Assembly: GCF_051414055.1 (NCBI RefSeq)
Contig: NZ_JBLKNX010000011.1
Span: forward strand, 62,001-126,000
Direction: 5' to 3'
Source of the DNA: Halosimplex halobium
Lineage (GTDB): Archaea; Halobacteriota; Halobacteria; Halobacteriales; Haloarculaceae
Length of the DNA stretch: 64,000 bases
Notes under the pieces: model-generated
What the model saw: only the letters and a program-made list of their open reading frames with translations
Told to the model about the DNA's origin: nothing
The model's database searches: none
Part shown: piece after piece, positions 51,973 through 60,876 of the stretch
How the letters are laid out: the number at the start of each line of letters is the position of its first letter
How positions within the stretch are numbered: position 1 is the stretch's first letter
Position numbers and translations under genes: made by a program

Positions 51973-52344
51973 TCAGTCGGCCGGGGGATCCCGGTCGCCC
52001 GCTTCGGCGACCGGCGGGACGGCGGCCAGCGCGGCGACGAAGCGCTCGCCGCGGGGAGTCAGCTCGTAGCCCTCGCCCGCGTCGCGGACGCACCGTCCGA
52101 GCAATCGTTGCAGGTGGTAGTTGAACCGCCCGCTCCCGTCGACGCCCGTCCGGCGGCGGAGGACCGCGAATCCCAGCGGGCCCTCGGCACGCCACAGGGT
52201 CGTGAGGATCGTCCGCCGCGTCTCGTCGGTCGCCAGCTCGAGCGTCTCGGGGGCCGGGAGCGGCGCCTCGGCCGCCTCGGAGTCGGTCACCTCGGCCGTC
52301 TCGACGGTCGTCGCTCCCGCGGCTGTCGAAGCCACCGCGATCAC
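51973..52344 (-). CDS. Winged-helix DNA-binding protein
   Basis: A 123-residue protein. After a 30-residue disordered start, residues 35-110 form a winged helix: LELATDETRRTILTTLWRAEGPLGFAVLRRRTGVDGSGRFNYHLQRLLGRCV, then a wing with EGYELTPRGERFVAAL. The FNYHLQRLLG segment is typical of haloarchaeal ArsR/MarR-like proteins that pair with a second regulator. Its ATG overlaps the stop of the upstream gene by four bases (ATGA), so the two helix-turn-helix proteins are made together and may act as a heterodimer; that is inference. Confidence 0.75.
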   Translation of the reverse strand: MIAVASTAAGATTVETAEVTDSEAAEAPLPAPETLELATDETRRTILTTLWRAEGPLGFAVLRRRTGVDGSGRFNYHLQRLLGRCVRDAGEGYELTPRGERFVAALAAVPPVAEAGDRDPPAD

Positions 52345-52742
52345 CCTCCCCGGTCGCCGACCGCGGCGCCGTCCGCGACCGCCCGGCGCGCGTCGTCGAG
52401 CGCCCCCTCGTCGCCGGCGACCAGCACCAGCGGGTCACCGTCGGGGGCGTACACGTCCATCTCCGTGCCCTTCTCGGAGTACCAGCGGTCGACGACGGTG
52501 ACGAGCCCGGCCTCGACGAGGCTGTCGAGGTGGTAACTGACGTTCTGGATCGAGGTGTCGACCCGGTCGGCCAGCTCCGACTGCGTCGACGGCTCGCGGT
52601 ACAGTTCCGAGAGGATCGAGCGGGCGAGCTCCGGGGCGAGGGCGGAGAAGACCGCTCCCGATTCGACCCCGTCGAGCCCGACGACCTCGGGCTCGCCGTC
52701 CGACCGCTCGACCGGGGGCTTCCGCGGCAGCAGGTGGCTCAT
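52341..52742 (-). CDS. ArsR-type winged-helix regulator
   Basis: From the ATG MSHLLPRKPPVER the protein has 133 residues. The winged helix spans about 35-100: FSALAPELARSILSELYREPSTQSELADRVDTSIQNVSYHLDSLVEAGLV, then a wing and GTEMDVYAPDGDPLVLVAGD, the C-terminal pattern of haloarchaeal ArsR proteins. No metal-site cysteines are visible. It is the first gene of a two-gene unit with another winged-helix protein (ATGA overlap). Confidence 0.85.
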   Translation of the reverse strand: MSHLLPRKPPVERSDGEPEVVGLDGVESGAVFSALAPELARSILSELYREPSTQSELADRVDTSIQNVSYHLDSLVEAGLVTVVDRWYSEKGTEMDVYAPDGDPLVLVAGDEGALDDARRAVADGAAVGDRGG

Positions 52743-52802
52743 GCCCGGTACAACCGGCCGCTCCACCAGAAGCGGTTTCACTACGTCAGTCGATCCCGCT
52801 CG

Positions 52803-52912
52803 CGCCCCGGGCTAGATAGATTGATCCGTCGCGCCGAAGCGCCCGTTCCACGTGGTTCGCGACGCGCGCGACGTGGCTGGCGAACGTCGTCCGACGGCTC
52901 CGCCGTCGTAGC
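52803..52912 (-). pseudogene. Fragment of an RNase J-like (beta-CASP) gene
   Basis: On the minus strand the frame reads TTFASHVARVANHVERALRR then DGSIYLARG, aligning with RNase J at 41010-42347 where the same place reads TTFASHIARVTSLVEFAEEI then GRQPVLLGR. At the DNA level bases 52863-52912 match 41599-41648 with about five mismatches and one indel. The rest of the gene is absent, so it is a decayed scrap of about 30 codons. Confidence 0.55.
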
Positions 52913-52977
52913 CCCGGACTCGGCACGAGGACGCGGCTCGCCCCGCGCGACGGGCTCGCTCGGGGTGGTAGCGCCGG

Positions 52978-53925
52978 TCAGCTGTCGGCCTGGCTCATCC
53001 AGTCGGGGCGTTCGACGGCCGTGGTGCCGACGTCCGTGTACCGGATACGGAGGAACTGCGTGGTCGTGCCGTCGTCGCTCTCGACCTCGTACTCGTAGTC
53101 GATCACCCGGACGAGGCCGGCGTCGGCGTCGACGAGCACCGCCATCCGGAGGTCCGAGACCGACCCGCCGAAGTACGACTGGTTGACGACCGCGTCCGTA
53201 CTCTCAGCGGAGTACCGCTGGAGGGTCTCGCCGTCCACCGTTTCGGTGCCCGCGCGGGTGAGCCGAACGGCCTCGAGGAGCCCCTCGGAAACCGGGTTGT
53301 CGCGGTCGGTCGTGCTCGTCGACTGTGAGATTCGGCTCTGGCCCCGGAACGTCGTCCGGGAGTAGGTCGTGTCGGACGACGGCGGGTGGTACAGCTCGAC
53401 CGGGATCGACCCGCCCGACCCGGAGATCGTCCCGTTCGCGTATCTCGCACCGGTCGACAGGTCCAGCTTCATCGTCCAGTTGACGACGGGGGGCTCTCCC
53501 TCACTCTCGCCCGACATCTGTCCGGAGGTGGTGACCGTGATCCCGCGCATCTCTGCGGTGAACGACCCCGCCGACCGGAGCTGCTGGTACCAGCCGTTCA
53601 CGAAGGAGTTCGAGAGGGTCTCGCCCGGCCCCTGTGACCCCGCAGTCGCCGTGGCGCCACTGTCGGTCGGCGTCCCGTCGCCGTCGGTCGGCGCCCGGTC
53701 ACCGTCGGTCGGCGCCCGGTCACCGTCGGTCGGCGTCCCGCTCGCGGGTTCGTCGGGGGTCGGCGTGTCGGCGTCCGTCGCGGGGCCGGACGGCTCCGGA
53801 GACGCGGTTTCCGCGTCGGTTCCGCCGCCCCCGAGCGGGCCGGCACAGCCGGCGAGGGCGACGAGCAATACTACGCTCACGACACCGAGTGCGCGTCCGT
53901 CGGTCGCAGGTGGTCTGAACAGCAT
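52978..53925 (-). CDS. Lipoprotein, DUF7537-like
   Basis: From the ATG MLFRPPATDGRALGVV the protein has 315 residues. A Sec-type signal LGVVSVVLLVALAGC gives a lipobox Cys at about residue 27; there is no twin arginine. A long disordered Thr/Pro/Asp tether follows, containing tandem PTDGDRA units. The folded domain starts at NSFVNGWYQQLRSAGSFTAEM and resembles haloarchaeal surface lipoproteins of the DUF7537 family (recalled, not searched), a LolA-like beta-sheet. It sits on the outer face of the membrane. It diverges from a beta-helix lipoprotein gene, and the intergenic region carries two copies of a CGGGCGCCGT...TCTAGAGA...TAGG pattern. Confidence 0.8.
   Translation of the reverse strand: MLFRPPATDGRALGVVSVVLLVALAGCAGPLGGGGTDAETASPEPSGPATDADTPTPDEPASGTPTDGDRAPTDGDRAPTDGDGTPTDSGATATAGSQGPGETLSNSFVNGWYQQLRSAGSFTAEMRGITVTTSGQMSGESEGEPPVVNWTMKLDLSTGARYANGTISGSGGSIPVELYHPPSSDTTYSRTTFRGQSRISQSTSTTDRDNPVSEGLLEAVRLTRAGTETVDGETLQRYSAESTDAVVNQSYFGGSVSDLRMAVLVDADAGLVRVIDYEYEVESDDGTTTQFLRIRYTDVGTTAVERPDWMSQADS
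53662..53740 (-). repeat. 21-bp tandem repeat in a lipoprotein linker
   Basis: About three to four units of GTCGGCGCCCGGTCACC-type 21-mers, two of them identical, encode PTDGDRA/PTDGDGT units in the tether. Copy number probably varies between strains by slippage. Confidence 0.8.
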
Positions 53926-54152
53926 CGGTCTCCCGGGTCCGGATCGGCGATCGGGCGCCGTATATCGGCGGTCTAGAGACATAGGTCGGCCGCGGCGACC
54001 GCGTGACGGGCCGAGGATCCGTTCGACGGGGCGGTCGCGGTGCGGACGGGCCCCGCCGAGAGCCCGCAGCAGGGCCCGCCGGGACGGTGGTCGGGCGCCG
54101 TCTAGAGAGCTAGGGTCGCAACTCAACGGCCGCGGCGGGGAACGTGGCGGTG

Positions 54153-56099
54153 ATGACACAGGACAACGGCGACGACGCGACGGGATCGACGGGCGGAACG
54201 CGCCGGCAGTACCTCGCGACGGTCGGCGCGGGGGCCGCAAGCCTCCTCGCGGGCTGTGGTGGTGACGGTGAAACCGGCTCCCCCACGGCCGGTGGCGGCG
54301 GGGCCACTGCGACCGAGGGCGTCGCCACGGCGACCGACGCCACTGACACGCCCAGTGGGACGGTGCTGTCGGCGGTGCCGTCGGGCCCGTGCCAGGCGCC
54401 ACCGACCAACACCACTACCACCTACGAGGGGCCGTCCCGGATCACGGAGGACACGACGCTCGGGACCGACGCCGACGTCGTCGAGCTCGACTACCTGCTC
54501 AGCGTCGACCCCGGCGCCACGCTCACCGTCGAGCCGGGGACCACGCTCTCGTTCGCGCAGGGGACGTCGCTGTCGGTCGGGGGTACCCTCTCGGCGTCGG
54601 GCACCTGCTCGGCGCCGGTCTTCTTCACGGGGCGCTCGGACACGAGGGGGATCTGGGGCGGCATCGCGTTCACTGGCGAGGGGAGCGGGACGCTCGACCA
54701 CGTCCTCGTCGAGAACGCCGGTTCCGAGGACGGTGCCGGCGTCGAGATACGGAGCAGCGGTCCGGTCGCCGTCACGAACTCCGAGATCCGGGGGAGCCGG
54801 AACTTCGGGGTGTCGATCGACCGGCGGGCCCGCCTCGAGACGTTCAGCGGCAACGGGATCACGGGCAACGCCGAGCCGGTCGAGGTCACGGCGAGCAACG
54901 TCGACGCGATCGCCGGCGACAACGCGCTGACCGGCAACGACACCGACCGGCTGTTCGTGTGGGCCTCGACCGACTACGTGGTCCCGGAGGGGGAGCAACA
55001 CACCTGGGCGGACCCGGGCGTTCCGCTGTACCTGAACCAGAACCGACTCACCTTCGAAGTCCGGGGAGACCTGACGCTCGAACCGGGGATCGAGCTGCGG
55101 GTGGCGCAGGGCAACGGGGTCTTCGTCACCGGGTCGCTGAACGCGGCGGTCCCCGAGGGGGACCTCCCCGCCGAGGGGGCCGTCGAGAGCCCGCCCGCGA
55201 ACGCGATCACGATCCGCGGCGCCCAGGCGACCCCCGGATTCTGGGAGGGGCTGCTGTACTCGGAGACGAAGGACGCGAACAACGTCCTCCGGGGCGTCGT
55301 CGTGCGCCACGCCGGCGGCGAACTCGGCGGCCGGGGGATCTACCAGGAACCGGCTGGCCTGAGCGTCCTGACCGGCTCGCGGCTCACCGTCGACGGGGCG
55401 ATACTCGAGGACAACGACGGCTACGGGCTGTTCGTCAACAAGGAAAACGAACTCCAGACGGTCGAACGAACCCGCATCCGAAACAACGTCGACCCGGCAC
55501 AGGTGTTTTTCACGACGGTCCCGGCGCTGGCGACCAGCACGGACTACACCGGGAACGAGACCGACCGGATCGAGGTCGTCAACCCGACGAACCCCATCGA
55601 ACAGTCGCTGACGGTCCCGGCCATCAACGTGCCCTTCCGCCTTCCCCTGAGCGACGTGGGCAGCCTCCTCGAGCTCGTGGCCGACGTGACGGTCGCGGAC
55701 GGCACCGAGATCCACTTCGGACAGGACGCCGGCATCGACGTGGTCGACGGCGGGTCGCTCACGATCGAGGGCAGCGAGACCGGCGACGGCGGCCGGTCGA
55801 CGGTGTTGCGCGGCGAGGAGGCGACTCCGGGCTTCTGGAAGGGGATCCGCTACTTCGACACGCGGAGCCAGGACAACGTCGTCGACGGCGCGGAGATCCG
55901 TCACACGGGCGCCTCGAACTGGGCGAACATCGAATCGCCGTCGAAGGCGGCCGTCGCGGCCGCGGTCGCGGCGGAAGCGACGGTCCGCAACTGCGTGATC
56001 GCCGAGTTCGACGGCGTCGCGTTCAAGGCCTCCGGGAACCGTGCGCCCGCGGGCGACCAGACCTCGACGATCACGACCGCGAACAACGTCGTTCGGTGA
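54153..56099 (+). CDS. Tat lipoprotein with right-handed beta-helix-like repeats
   Basis: The ATG at 54153 (MTQDNGDDATG) is preferred over a GTG nine bases upstream; it gives 648 residues. A twin-arginine signal TRRQYLATVGAGAASLLAGC ends in a lipobox Cys near residue 37. The mature protein holds repeated parallel-beta-type segments. LSVDPGATLTVEPGTTLSFAQGTSLSVGGTLSASG recurs as LTLEPGIELRVAQGNGVFVTGSL and as VTVADGTEIHFGQDAGIDVVDGGSL, and each is followed by a GFWEGLLY/GFWKGIRY/GIWGGIAF block and a NVV-type helix rung. Three such modules make a beta-helix. The role is probably surface adhesion or polysaccharide binding; no catalytic residues are recognised. Confidence 0.85.
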   Translation: MTQDNGDDATGSTGGTRRQYLATVGAGAASLLAGCGGDGETGSPTAGGGGATATEGVATATDATDTPSGTVLSAVPSGPCQAPPTNTTTTYEGPSRITEDTTLGTDADVVELDYLLSVDPGATLTVEPGTTLSFAQGTSLSVGGTLSASGTCSAPVFFTGRSDTRGIWGGIAFTGEGSGTLDHVLVENAGSEDGAGVEIRSSGPVAVTNSEIRGSRNFGVSIDRRARLETFSGNGITGNAEPVEVTASNVDAIAGDNALTGNDTDRLFVWASTDYVVPEGEQHTWADPGVPLYLNQNRLTFEVRGDLTLEPGIELRVAQGNGVFVTGSLNAAVPEGDLPAEGAVESPPANAITIRGAQATPGFWEGLLYSETKDANNVLRGVVVRHAGGELGGRGIYQEPAGLSVLTGSRLTVDGAILEDNDGYGLFVNKENELQTVERTRIRNNVDPAQVFFTTVPALATSTDYTGNETDRIEVVNPTNPIEQSLTVPAINVPFRLPLSDVGSLLELVADVTVADGTEIHFGQDAGIDVVDGGSLTIEGSETGDGGRSTVLRGEEATPGFWKGIRYFDTRSQDNVVDGAEIRHTGASNWANIESPSKAAVAAAVAAEATVRNCVIAEFDGVAFKASGNRAPAGDQTSTITTANNVVR

Positions 56100-56206
56100 C
56101 GGGCCGTCCGGGCGCGCGCGGAGAGCGTCTCGGTCTCCGGACGGATCCGGACAACCGGCCGGTACGTTTTTGATTGTGACTGGTCGATAGACGATCACGT
56201 AGATTG

Positions 56207-58615
56207 ATGGGCTCCACCATCGGGTGGGCTGGGCGAACCGTCGGTCAGTGGGGTAGCGACCTCGTGATAGGGCCGGCGCCGCTCCACCTCACGCTGCTCG
56301 CGGGCTCGGCCGTCCTGACGACGGCGCTCGGGCTCTACGCGTTCCGGAACCGGGCCGAGCCCGGGGCGACGGCGTTCGTCGTCCTCATGGCGGTGCTGGC
56401 CAACTGGTCGGTCAGCTACGGGATCGGGCTGTTGACCACCGGCGAGGCGTGGCGTGTGTTCTGGATGCGGATGGTGTGGCTCTCGACCGGGACGATCGAG
56501 GTGTGGCTGTTGCTGTTCGCGCTGGCCTACACCGGCCACGACGAGTTCGTCACCCGCCGGACGGTCGCCGGTCTGCTCGTCTTCCCCGCCCTCGTGATCG
56601 CCAGCACCTGGACCAACGGCTGGCACCACCTCTTCTGGACCGAGCACAACTTCGTCGTCCGCAACGGCATGGTGATCGAGCACCCCGGCTGGGGCCCGCT
56701 GTTCTGGGCGGAGGTCGTCCACACGTACCTCCTCGTCGCCGTCGCCGCCGCCCTGTTGCTCCGGCTCATCTACCAGTCGGACTACCTCTACACCGACCAG
56801 TCCGCGCTCCTGCTCGTGGGCATCGCCGTCCCGTTCGTCACGAGCGTCGTCGACGTGTTCGCGCTGACCAACGCCCCCGCCATCGACCCGACGCCGTACG
56901 CCTTCACGATCACCGGCTTCGCGTTCGCCTACGCCCTCTTTCGGCGCCAGCTGTTCGACCTCGTCCCCGCGACCCGCCAGCTGGGCCGCAACGCCGCTAT
57001 CAGACAGCTCGACGCCGGCGTCGTCATCGTCGACAACGCGAACCGGATCGTCTACTGCAACGAGGCCGCCGAGGAGGTGCTCGACTGCGACGCCGCCGAG
57101 GCCGTCGGCCGGGACGTGGAACTGCTCGTCGACGAGTCGCGACTGGACTTCGACACCGAGGACGCGCTCGCGGAGGTCGAACGCTACGGCAACGTCTACG
57201 AGGTCCGCACCTCGCCGATCACCGACCGCAACGGCCGCCGCATCGGCAACACGCTCGTCGTCCACGACGTGACCGCGCGGGAGCGGCGAGTGCGCCAGCT
57301 CGCCGACCACCGCGACGAGCTGTCGACGCTGAACGACCTCAACGCGGTGATCCGCGGGGTCAACCAGGCGCTGGTCTCGGCGGTCAGCCGCGAGGAGATC
57401 GAACGGACCGTCTGCGAGCGAGTCGCCGACGCCGACCTCTACGAGCGGGTCGTGGTCGCGGACCTGGCGACCTGGCGGGGCGAGGCCGACCGGTGGACCG
57501 CTGCCGGTGACGAGGAGACCATCCCGAACCCGCCGGCCATCGACGACGCGGGGTTTCGGCGCACCGACGGCGGCCGACGGGGTGGTGAAGCGTCCCAGGC
57601 GACTGACGGTGAGGGCCCCCGGGCGGCCAGCAGCGAGGCGGCCCGGGCGGCTGACGGTGAGGCGTCCAAGGCGACCGACGGTGAGGCGCGCGCGGCGACC
57701 GACGGTAAAGCGATCCGACCGGTCGTCCCCGGCGCCGACGACGAGGACGGGACGTGGACCGTCGTCCCGCTGGTCTACGGGCGGACGGTCTACGGTGCGC
57801 TGGGGCTGTACACCGAGCGCTCGACCGTGAGCGACCGCGAGCGGTCGATCCTCGGCGAACTCGGCGAGACGATCGGCCACGCCATCAACGCCGTCGAGAC
57901 CCAGCAGCTCCTCTCGGCGGAGTCGCTGGTCGAGATCGAACTGGCGTGTCGCGACGCGACCGACCCGCTCGTGGCGGTCACGACGACGGTCCCCTGTCGG
58001 GTCGAACTCGAGGGGGTAATCCCCTCCAGTGAGGAGGGGCCGGTGGCGTACCTCCGCGTCAGCGGGAGCGAGGTCGGGGCCGTCGGCGACTCGTTCGCGG
58101 ACGTGACGGGCGGTAGCGTGCGGGTGGTCAGCGAAGCGGCCGACGGCAGCGACGGCGGGCTCCTCGAGTGGCAGATGACCGGGGACGCGCCGCTGGGGGC
58201 GCTGGTCGACCACGGCGCACACGTCCGCAGCGTCGGGTTCGTGGACGACGCGGTCCACTACGAGTTCGACATCGCGTCCGGGACCGACGCCAGGGTCCTC
58301 GTCGACCACCTCCGGAACCGCTTCGACGACGTCCAGGTCCTCAGTAAGCGGGAGCGGTCGGCGTCCGTCGAAGTGGACGAGGTCCTGCCCCAGGAGCCGT
58401 TCGAGGACATCACGGACCGCCAGGAGGAGGTCCTGCGGGCGGCCTACCAGTCGGGCTACTTCGAGTGGCCGCGCGACTCGAACGCCGAGGAGGTGGCCGA
58501 CGCGCTCGGGATCTCGTCGGCGACGCTCCACTCCCATCTCCGGAAAGCGGAGCAGTCGATCCTGAGCGACCTGTTCGAGCGGTCCGGGGGAGACACGGAC
58601 GAGTCCGGGTCGTGA
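56207..58615 (+). CDS. 7TM-PAS-GAF membrane-bound transcription regulator (HTH_10)
   Basis: An 802-residue protein from the ATG at 56207. Seven hydrophobic helices (about 1-245) follow the HisKA_7TM pattern. A PAS domain (LDAGVVIVDNANRIVYCNEAAEEVL, about 265-365) ends in VHDVTARERR. A GAF region (about 380-570) is interrupted by an Ala/Thr/Asp-rich insert of about 45 residues with repeated ATDGEA units. Then come the bacterio-opsin-activator domain (about 575-730) and HTH_10 (ITDRQEEVLRAAYQSGYFEWPR, about 734-790). There is no kinase module, so a membrane sensor is joined directly to a DNA-binding domain. Target genes are unknown; neighbouring lipoprotein genes are candidates. Confidence 0.9.
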   Translation: MGSTIGWAGRTVGQWGSDLVIGPAPLHLTLLAGSAVLTTALGLYAFRNRAEPGATAFVVLMAVLANWSVSYGIGLLTTGEAWRVFWMRMVWLSTGTIEVWLLLFALAYTGHDEFVTRRTVAGLLVFPALVIASTWTNGWHHLFWTEHNFVVRNGMVIEHPGWGPLFWAEVVHTYLLVAVAAALLLRLIYQSDYLYTDQSALLLVGIAVPFVTSVVDVFALTNAPAIDPTPYAFTITGFAFAYALFRRQLFDLVPATRQLGRNAAIRQLDAGVVIVDNANRIVYCNEAAEEVLDCDAAEAVGRDVELLVDESRLDFDTEDALAEVERYGNVYEVRTSPITDRNGRRIGNTLVVHDVTARERRVRQLADHRDELSTLNDLNAVIRGVNQALVSAVSREEIERTVCERVADADLYERVVVADLATWRGEADRWTAAGDEETIPNPPAIDDAGFRRTDGGRRGGEASQATDGEGPRAASSEAARAADGEASKATDGEARAATDGKAIRPVVPGADDEDGTWTVVPLVYGRTVYGALGLYTERSTVSDRERSILGELGETIGHAINAVETQQLLSAESLVEIELACRDATDPLVAVTTTVPCRVELEGVIPSSEEGPVAYLRVSGSEVGAVGDSFADVTGGSVRVVSEAADGSDGGLLEWQMTGDAPLGALVDHGAHVRSVGFVDDAVHYEFDIASGTDARVLVDHLRNRFDDVQVLSKRERSASVEVDEVLPQEPFEDITDRQEEVLRAAYQSGYFEWPRDSNAEEVADALGISSATLHSHLRKAEQSILSDLFERSGGDTDESGS

Positions 58616-58637
58616 GCACGGACTGCGACGCAGCCGG

Positions 58638-59210
58638 TCAGATCTCCACCTCGGGGACGCAGGTCGCCGACCGACAGGCGAGCAGCGTCGACCAGGCCGC
58701 CGACCGGATCTCGTCCTCGAACAGCCCGACCTGGGTGGCCGAGTCGTTGCAGTCGAAGACGGGGCAGGGCACCCGGAGTGTCTGTTCGGCGCCCGCGTCG
58801 GGGACGCGCACGGTGACGAGGTACGGCACCGGCTCCAGCAGCGACACCCGCACCGCGTCGTCGTCGGGGATCGCGAACGTCCGGGCCAGCGGCCGCGTCT
58901 CGGTCGCGTAGTCGACCACTTCGACGGCCGTCTCGGGGTAGCCGGCGGCGTTCCAGACGGCCACGTCGTGGGGCTGGAAGTCCTCGTGGACACCCTCGCG
59001 GCTCCCGACCTCGACCCGCCGGTGAGTTTCCCTCGGCGCGAACCCCCCGAGGTCGCCGGTGCTGACCGGGTACTCGCCGGGCCTCTCGGGCAGGTCGGCG
59101 ACCGGGTCGTCGGCCGACCGGTCGGCGTCGCCGACCAGGCCCGACGGACAGCCGGCGGTCGCGGCGGAGAGGGCGGTTCCGAGCCCGGCGAGGACCTGGC
59201 GACGGTTCAC
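58638..59210 (-). CDS. Small Tat-type lipoprotein
   Basis: Starting at GTG (read as MNRRQVLAGLG) the protein has 190 residues; upstream frame sequence is Arg/Pro-rich. The signal NRRQVLAGLGTALSAATAGC has a twin Arg and lipobox Cys at residue 21. The mature part is acidic with beta character (HDVAVWNAAGYPETAVEV, VRVSLLEPVPYLVTVRV), plausibly an Ig-like fold, and ends with four Cys (CPVFDCN and ACRSATC). No function is recognised. Its last codons recur as a scrap near 42600. It converges with the membrane HTH_10 gene with only 22 bases between stops. Confidence 0.75.
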   Translation of the reverse strand: MNRRQVLAGLGTALSAATAGCPSGLVGDADRSADDPVADLPERPGEYPVSTGDLGGFAPRETHRRVEVGSREGVHEDFQPHDVAVWNAAGYPETAVEVVDYATETRPLARTFAIPDDDAVRVSLLEPVPYLVTVRVPDAGAEQTLRVPCPVFDCNDSATQVGLFEDEIRSAAWSTLLACRSATCVPEVEI

Positions 59211-59277
59211 GGGCGTCGCCTCGTCGCCCGGCGGCAAGTGCTTTTCCCGGTGAGCGTCGGGGCGTGGAGACCTGTGT

Positions 59278-59451
59278 TCACCGCGGGTGGGACAACCGGA
59301 CGGCGGCGTCGGCCCGGCAGCTGTCGTCGGTCGCGTCGCGGACGACGCCGGCACGGGTCGTGAGTTCGACGGCGTCGTCTCGGGCCGGGTCGACGGCCTC
59401 GACGCCGACAGTCCCGGGGCCCCCCGTCGGCCGCTCGGTGTGGGCGGACAT
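59278..59451 (-). CDS. Possible small acidic protein
   Basis: A 57-residue frame from ATG (MSAHTERPTGGPGTVGVEAV) with normal acidic composition (DPARDDAVELTTRAGVVRDATDDSC) and a stop 67 bases before the lipoprotein GTG on the same strand. It could be a genuine small gene co-transcribed with the lipoprotein or the tail of a decayed gene. No family is recognised. Confidence 0.35.
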   Translation of the reverse strand: MSAHTERPTGGPGTVGVEAVDPARDDAVELTTRAGVVRDATDDSCRADAAVRLSHPR

Positions 59452-60429
59452 CCACGAGTCCGCCCCCGGGAGTTCGTCGTCGAGCGCGCGGACGTGCGGT
59501 CGCTACCCACCTGCTTACGGGGCTACTGGACGGCCACCAGCCCCGGGAATCGCCGGCGACTCGGATATCTTCGGCCGGAAGCGACGAAGAACCACCGCGT
59601 CGGCAGTTATATATTATTCCAATGCATAGATGTATACTGACATATTCTCGAAGTCTTTACCGGTCCGACTGCAGACCGCGGACCCGGCGAAGGCACGAAA
59701 CGCGGATGGAGACAGCGAGCAGTCGACGACCGCCGCCGGATTCGTGGGTTTTCGAGGCTTCTTCCGGCCGGTTCGACAGGCCACCGCGGTTGCAGCTCCG
59801 GCGTTCGTCTCTCGGGGGTAGTGAACGGTGCGACGACTCGCGGCTCCCGACGGATTCCTGTGCCCGAACGGGCGGTATCCCGGCCGAAAGGCACCTCAGG
59901 ACAGTCCGAGGCAGATATCGCGACGGGGATCGATCCGGCGGCGCACCCGTGAGGCCCATCGTGCCAAAACGGAGCTATTGTGGTAATATTCTCTAAAATA
60001 AAGATAAAGTATCGACTATCTGGTCTGTCACGGCCTACGAGCAGGGCCACCGGTGAGCGGTCGGTAACGGGGTTACCATTACGTATATATCCCTGTAATT
60101 CGCGACGCCGGATCCGGGGGATGACAACGGGGTGCGGATCCGCTGTCCGGGTGCAACCCGGTGCCGTGTGCGGCCGGCGCGCGGACCCTGTCCTCTCCGG
60201 GGTGAAGCCCGGGCGAGCGACCGGCGACGCCGCCTCGACGAGGTTGCAGCCCAGGCCGGCTCGACCGGCGCCGATGCGCGGACTCCGTTCGTGGACGCGC
60301 GCGAACGTGTCTACGCGCTCGCCGACGAGGACCCGCGGGCGCACCGCCGAGAGCGGTCGATGCGGTCGCTGTCGCGGAACCGCACACGGAAAAGGGGACG
60401 GAACGGTGAGGAGCGTGTCCGCTGCGGGG
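59452..60429. other. Intergenic, about 980 bases, no gene assigned
   Basis: No frame is convincing. The first part includes AT-rich patches near 59600-59650 and 59980-60020. A plus-strand stretch at about 60225-60345 reads protein-like for some 35 residues (TPFVDARERVYALADEDPRAH) but has no start or stop context and may be a gene scrap. The unusual length of this gap suggests decayed sequence. Confidence 0.45.
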
Positions 60430-60786
60430 TCAGAAGGTGATGATCTCGTAGTCGTCGTCGACGAGTGAGCGGATGCTCGGGTGGCCGTCGTGGTCGTCGA
60501 GGGTGACGACGCCGGCGTCGTCGACCGCGTCCTCGACGCCGAACGCGCCGGCGCAGAAGTCACAGACCGACGTGTCGTCGCGCACCGCCCGGTAGAGCTC
60601 GTGGTAGTCGCTGTCTTCGTCTTCGAGCTCCGGAATCCACTGTGTCCCGGCGCCGTCGAAGATGAGTTCGACCTCGTCGCCCTCGGTCTCGGCGAACTCC
60701 TTGGCCGCTTCGAGCCCGTTGACGAGGCGACCGGTGTCTGCGTGCGATTCCGTGCCGGCGAGGATCACGACTGCTGCGTTTGCCAT
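60430..60786 (-). CDS. DsrE/DsrF-family protein
   Basis: From ATG MANAAVVILAGTESHADTGR the protein has 118 residues. The DsrE fold is shown by strand AAVVILAGTES, helix GRLVNGLEAAKEFAE, strand VELIFDGAGTQWI, and a C-terminal SVCDFCAGAFGVED. The two Cys in CDFC are in the region where DsrE/TusD proteins hold the sulfur-carrying Cys. Members move sulfane sulfur or act as peroxiredoxin-like proteins. No dsr or tus partners are nearby. It lies 90 bases after the flavin disulfide reductase gene on the same strand, so a shared redox role in thiol chemistry is plausible. Confidence 0.8.
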   Translation of the reverse strand: MANAAVVILAGTESHADTGRLVNGLEAAKEFAETEGDEVELIFDGAGTQWIPELEDEDSDYHELYRAVRDDTSVCDFCAGAFGVEDAVDDAGVVTLDDHDGHPSIRSLVDDDYEIITF

Positions 60787-60876
60787 TGCGATTTCCGGTA
60801 GCGGGTCCACCCTCAAAAGCCCGCGCGAACGGTCGAGTAACCCGGTTACACCGGTGTGACCGGGCGAGCTGACAGG

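Noticed and set aside
54123..58993. Long minus-strand frames (691 and 932 residues) opposite the beta-helix and 7TM genes
   Set aside because: Shadows of the sense genes; no signal or domain, and composition is Asp/Arg/Val from complementary codons.
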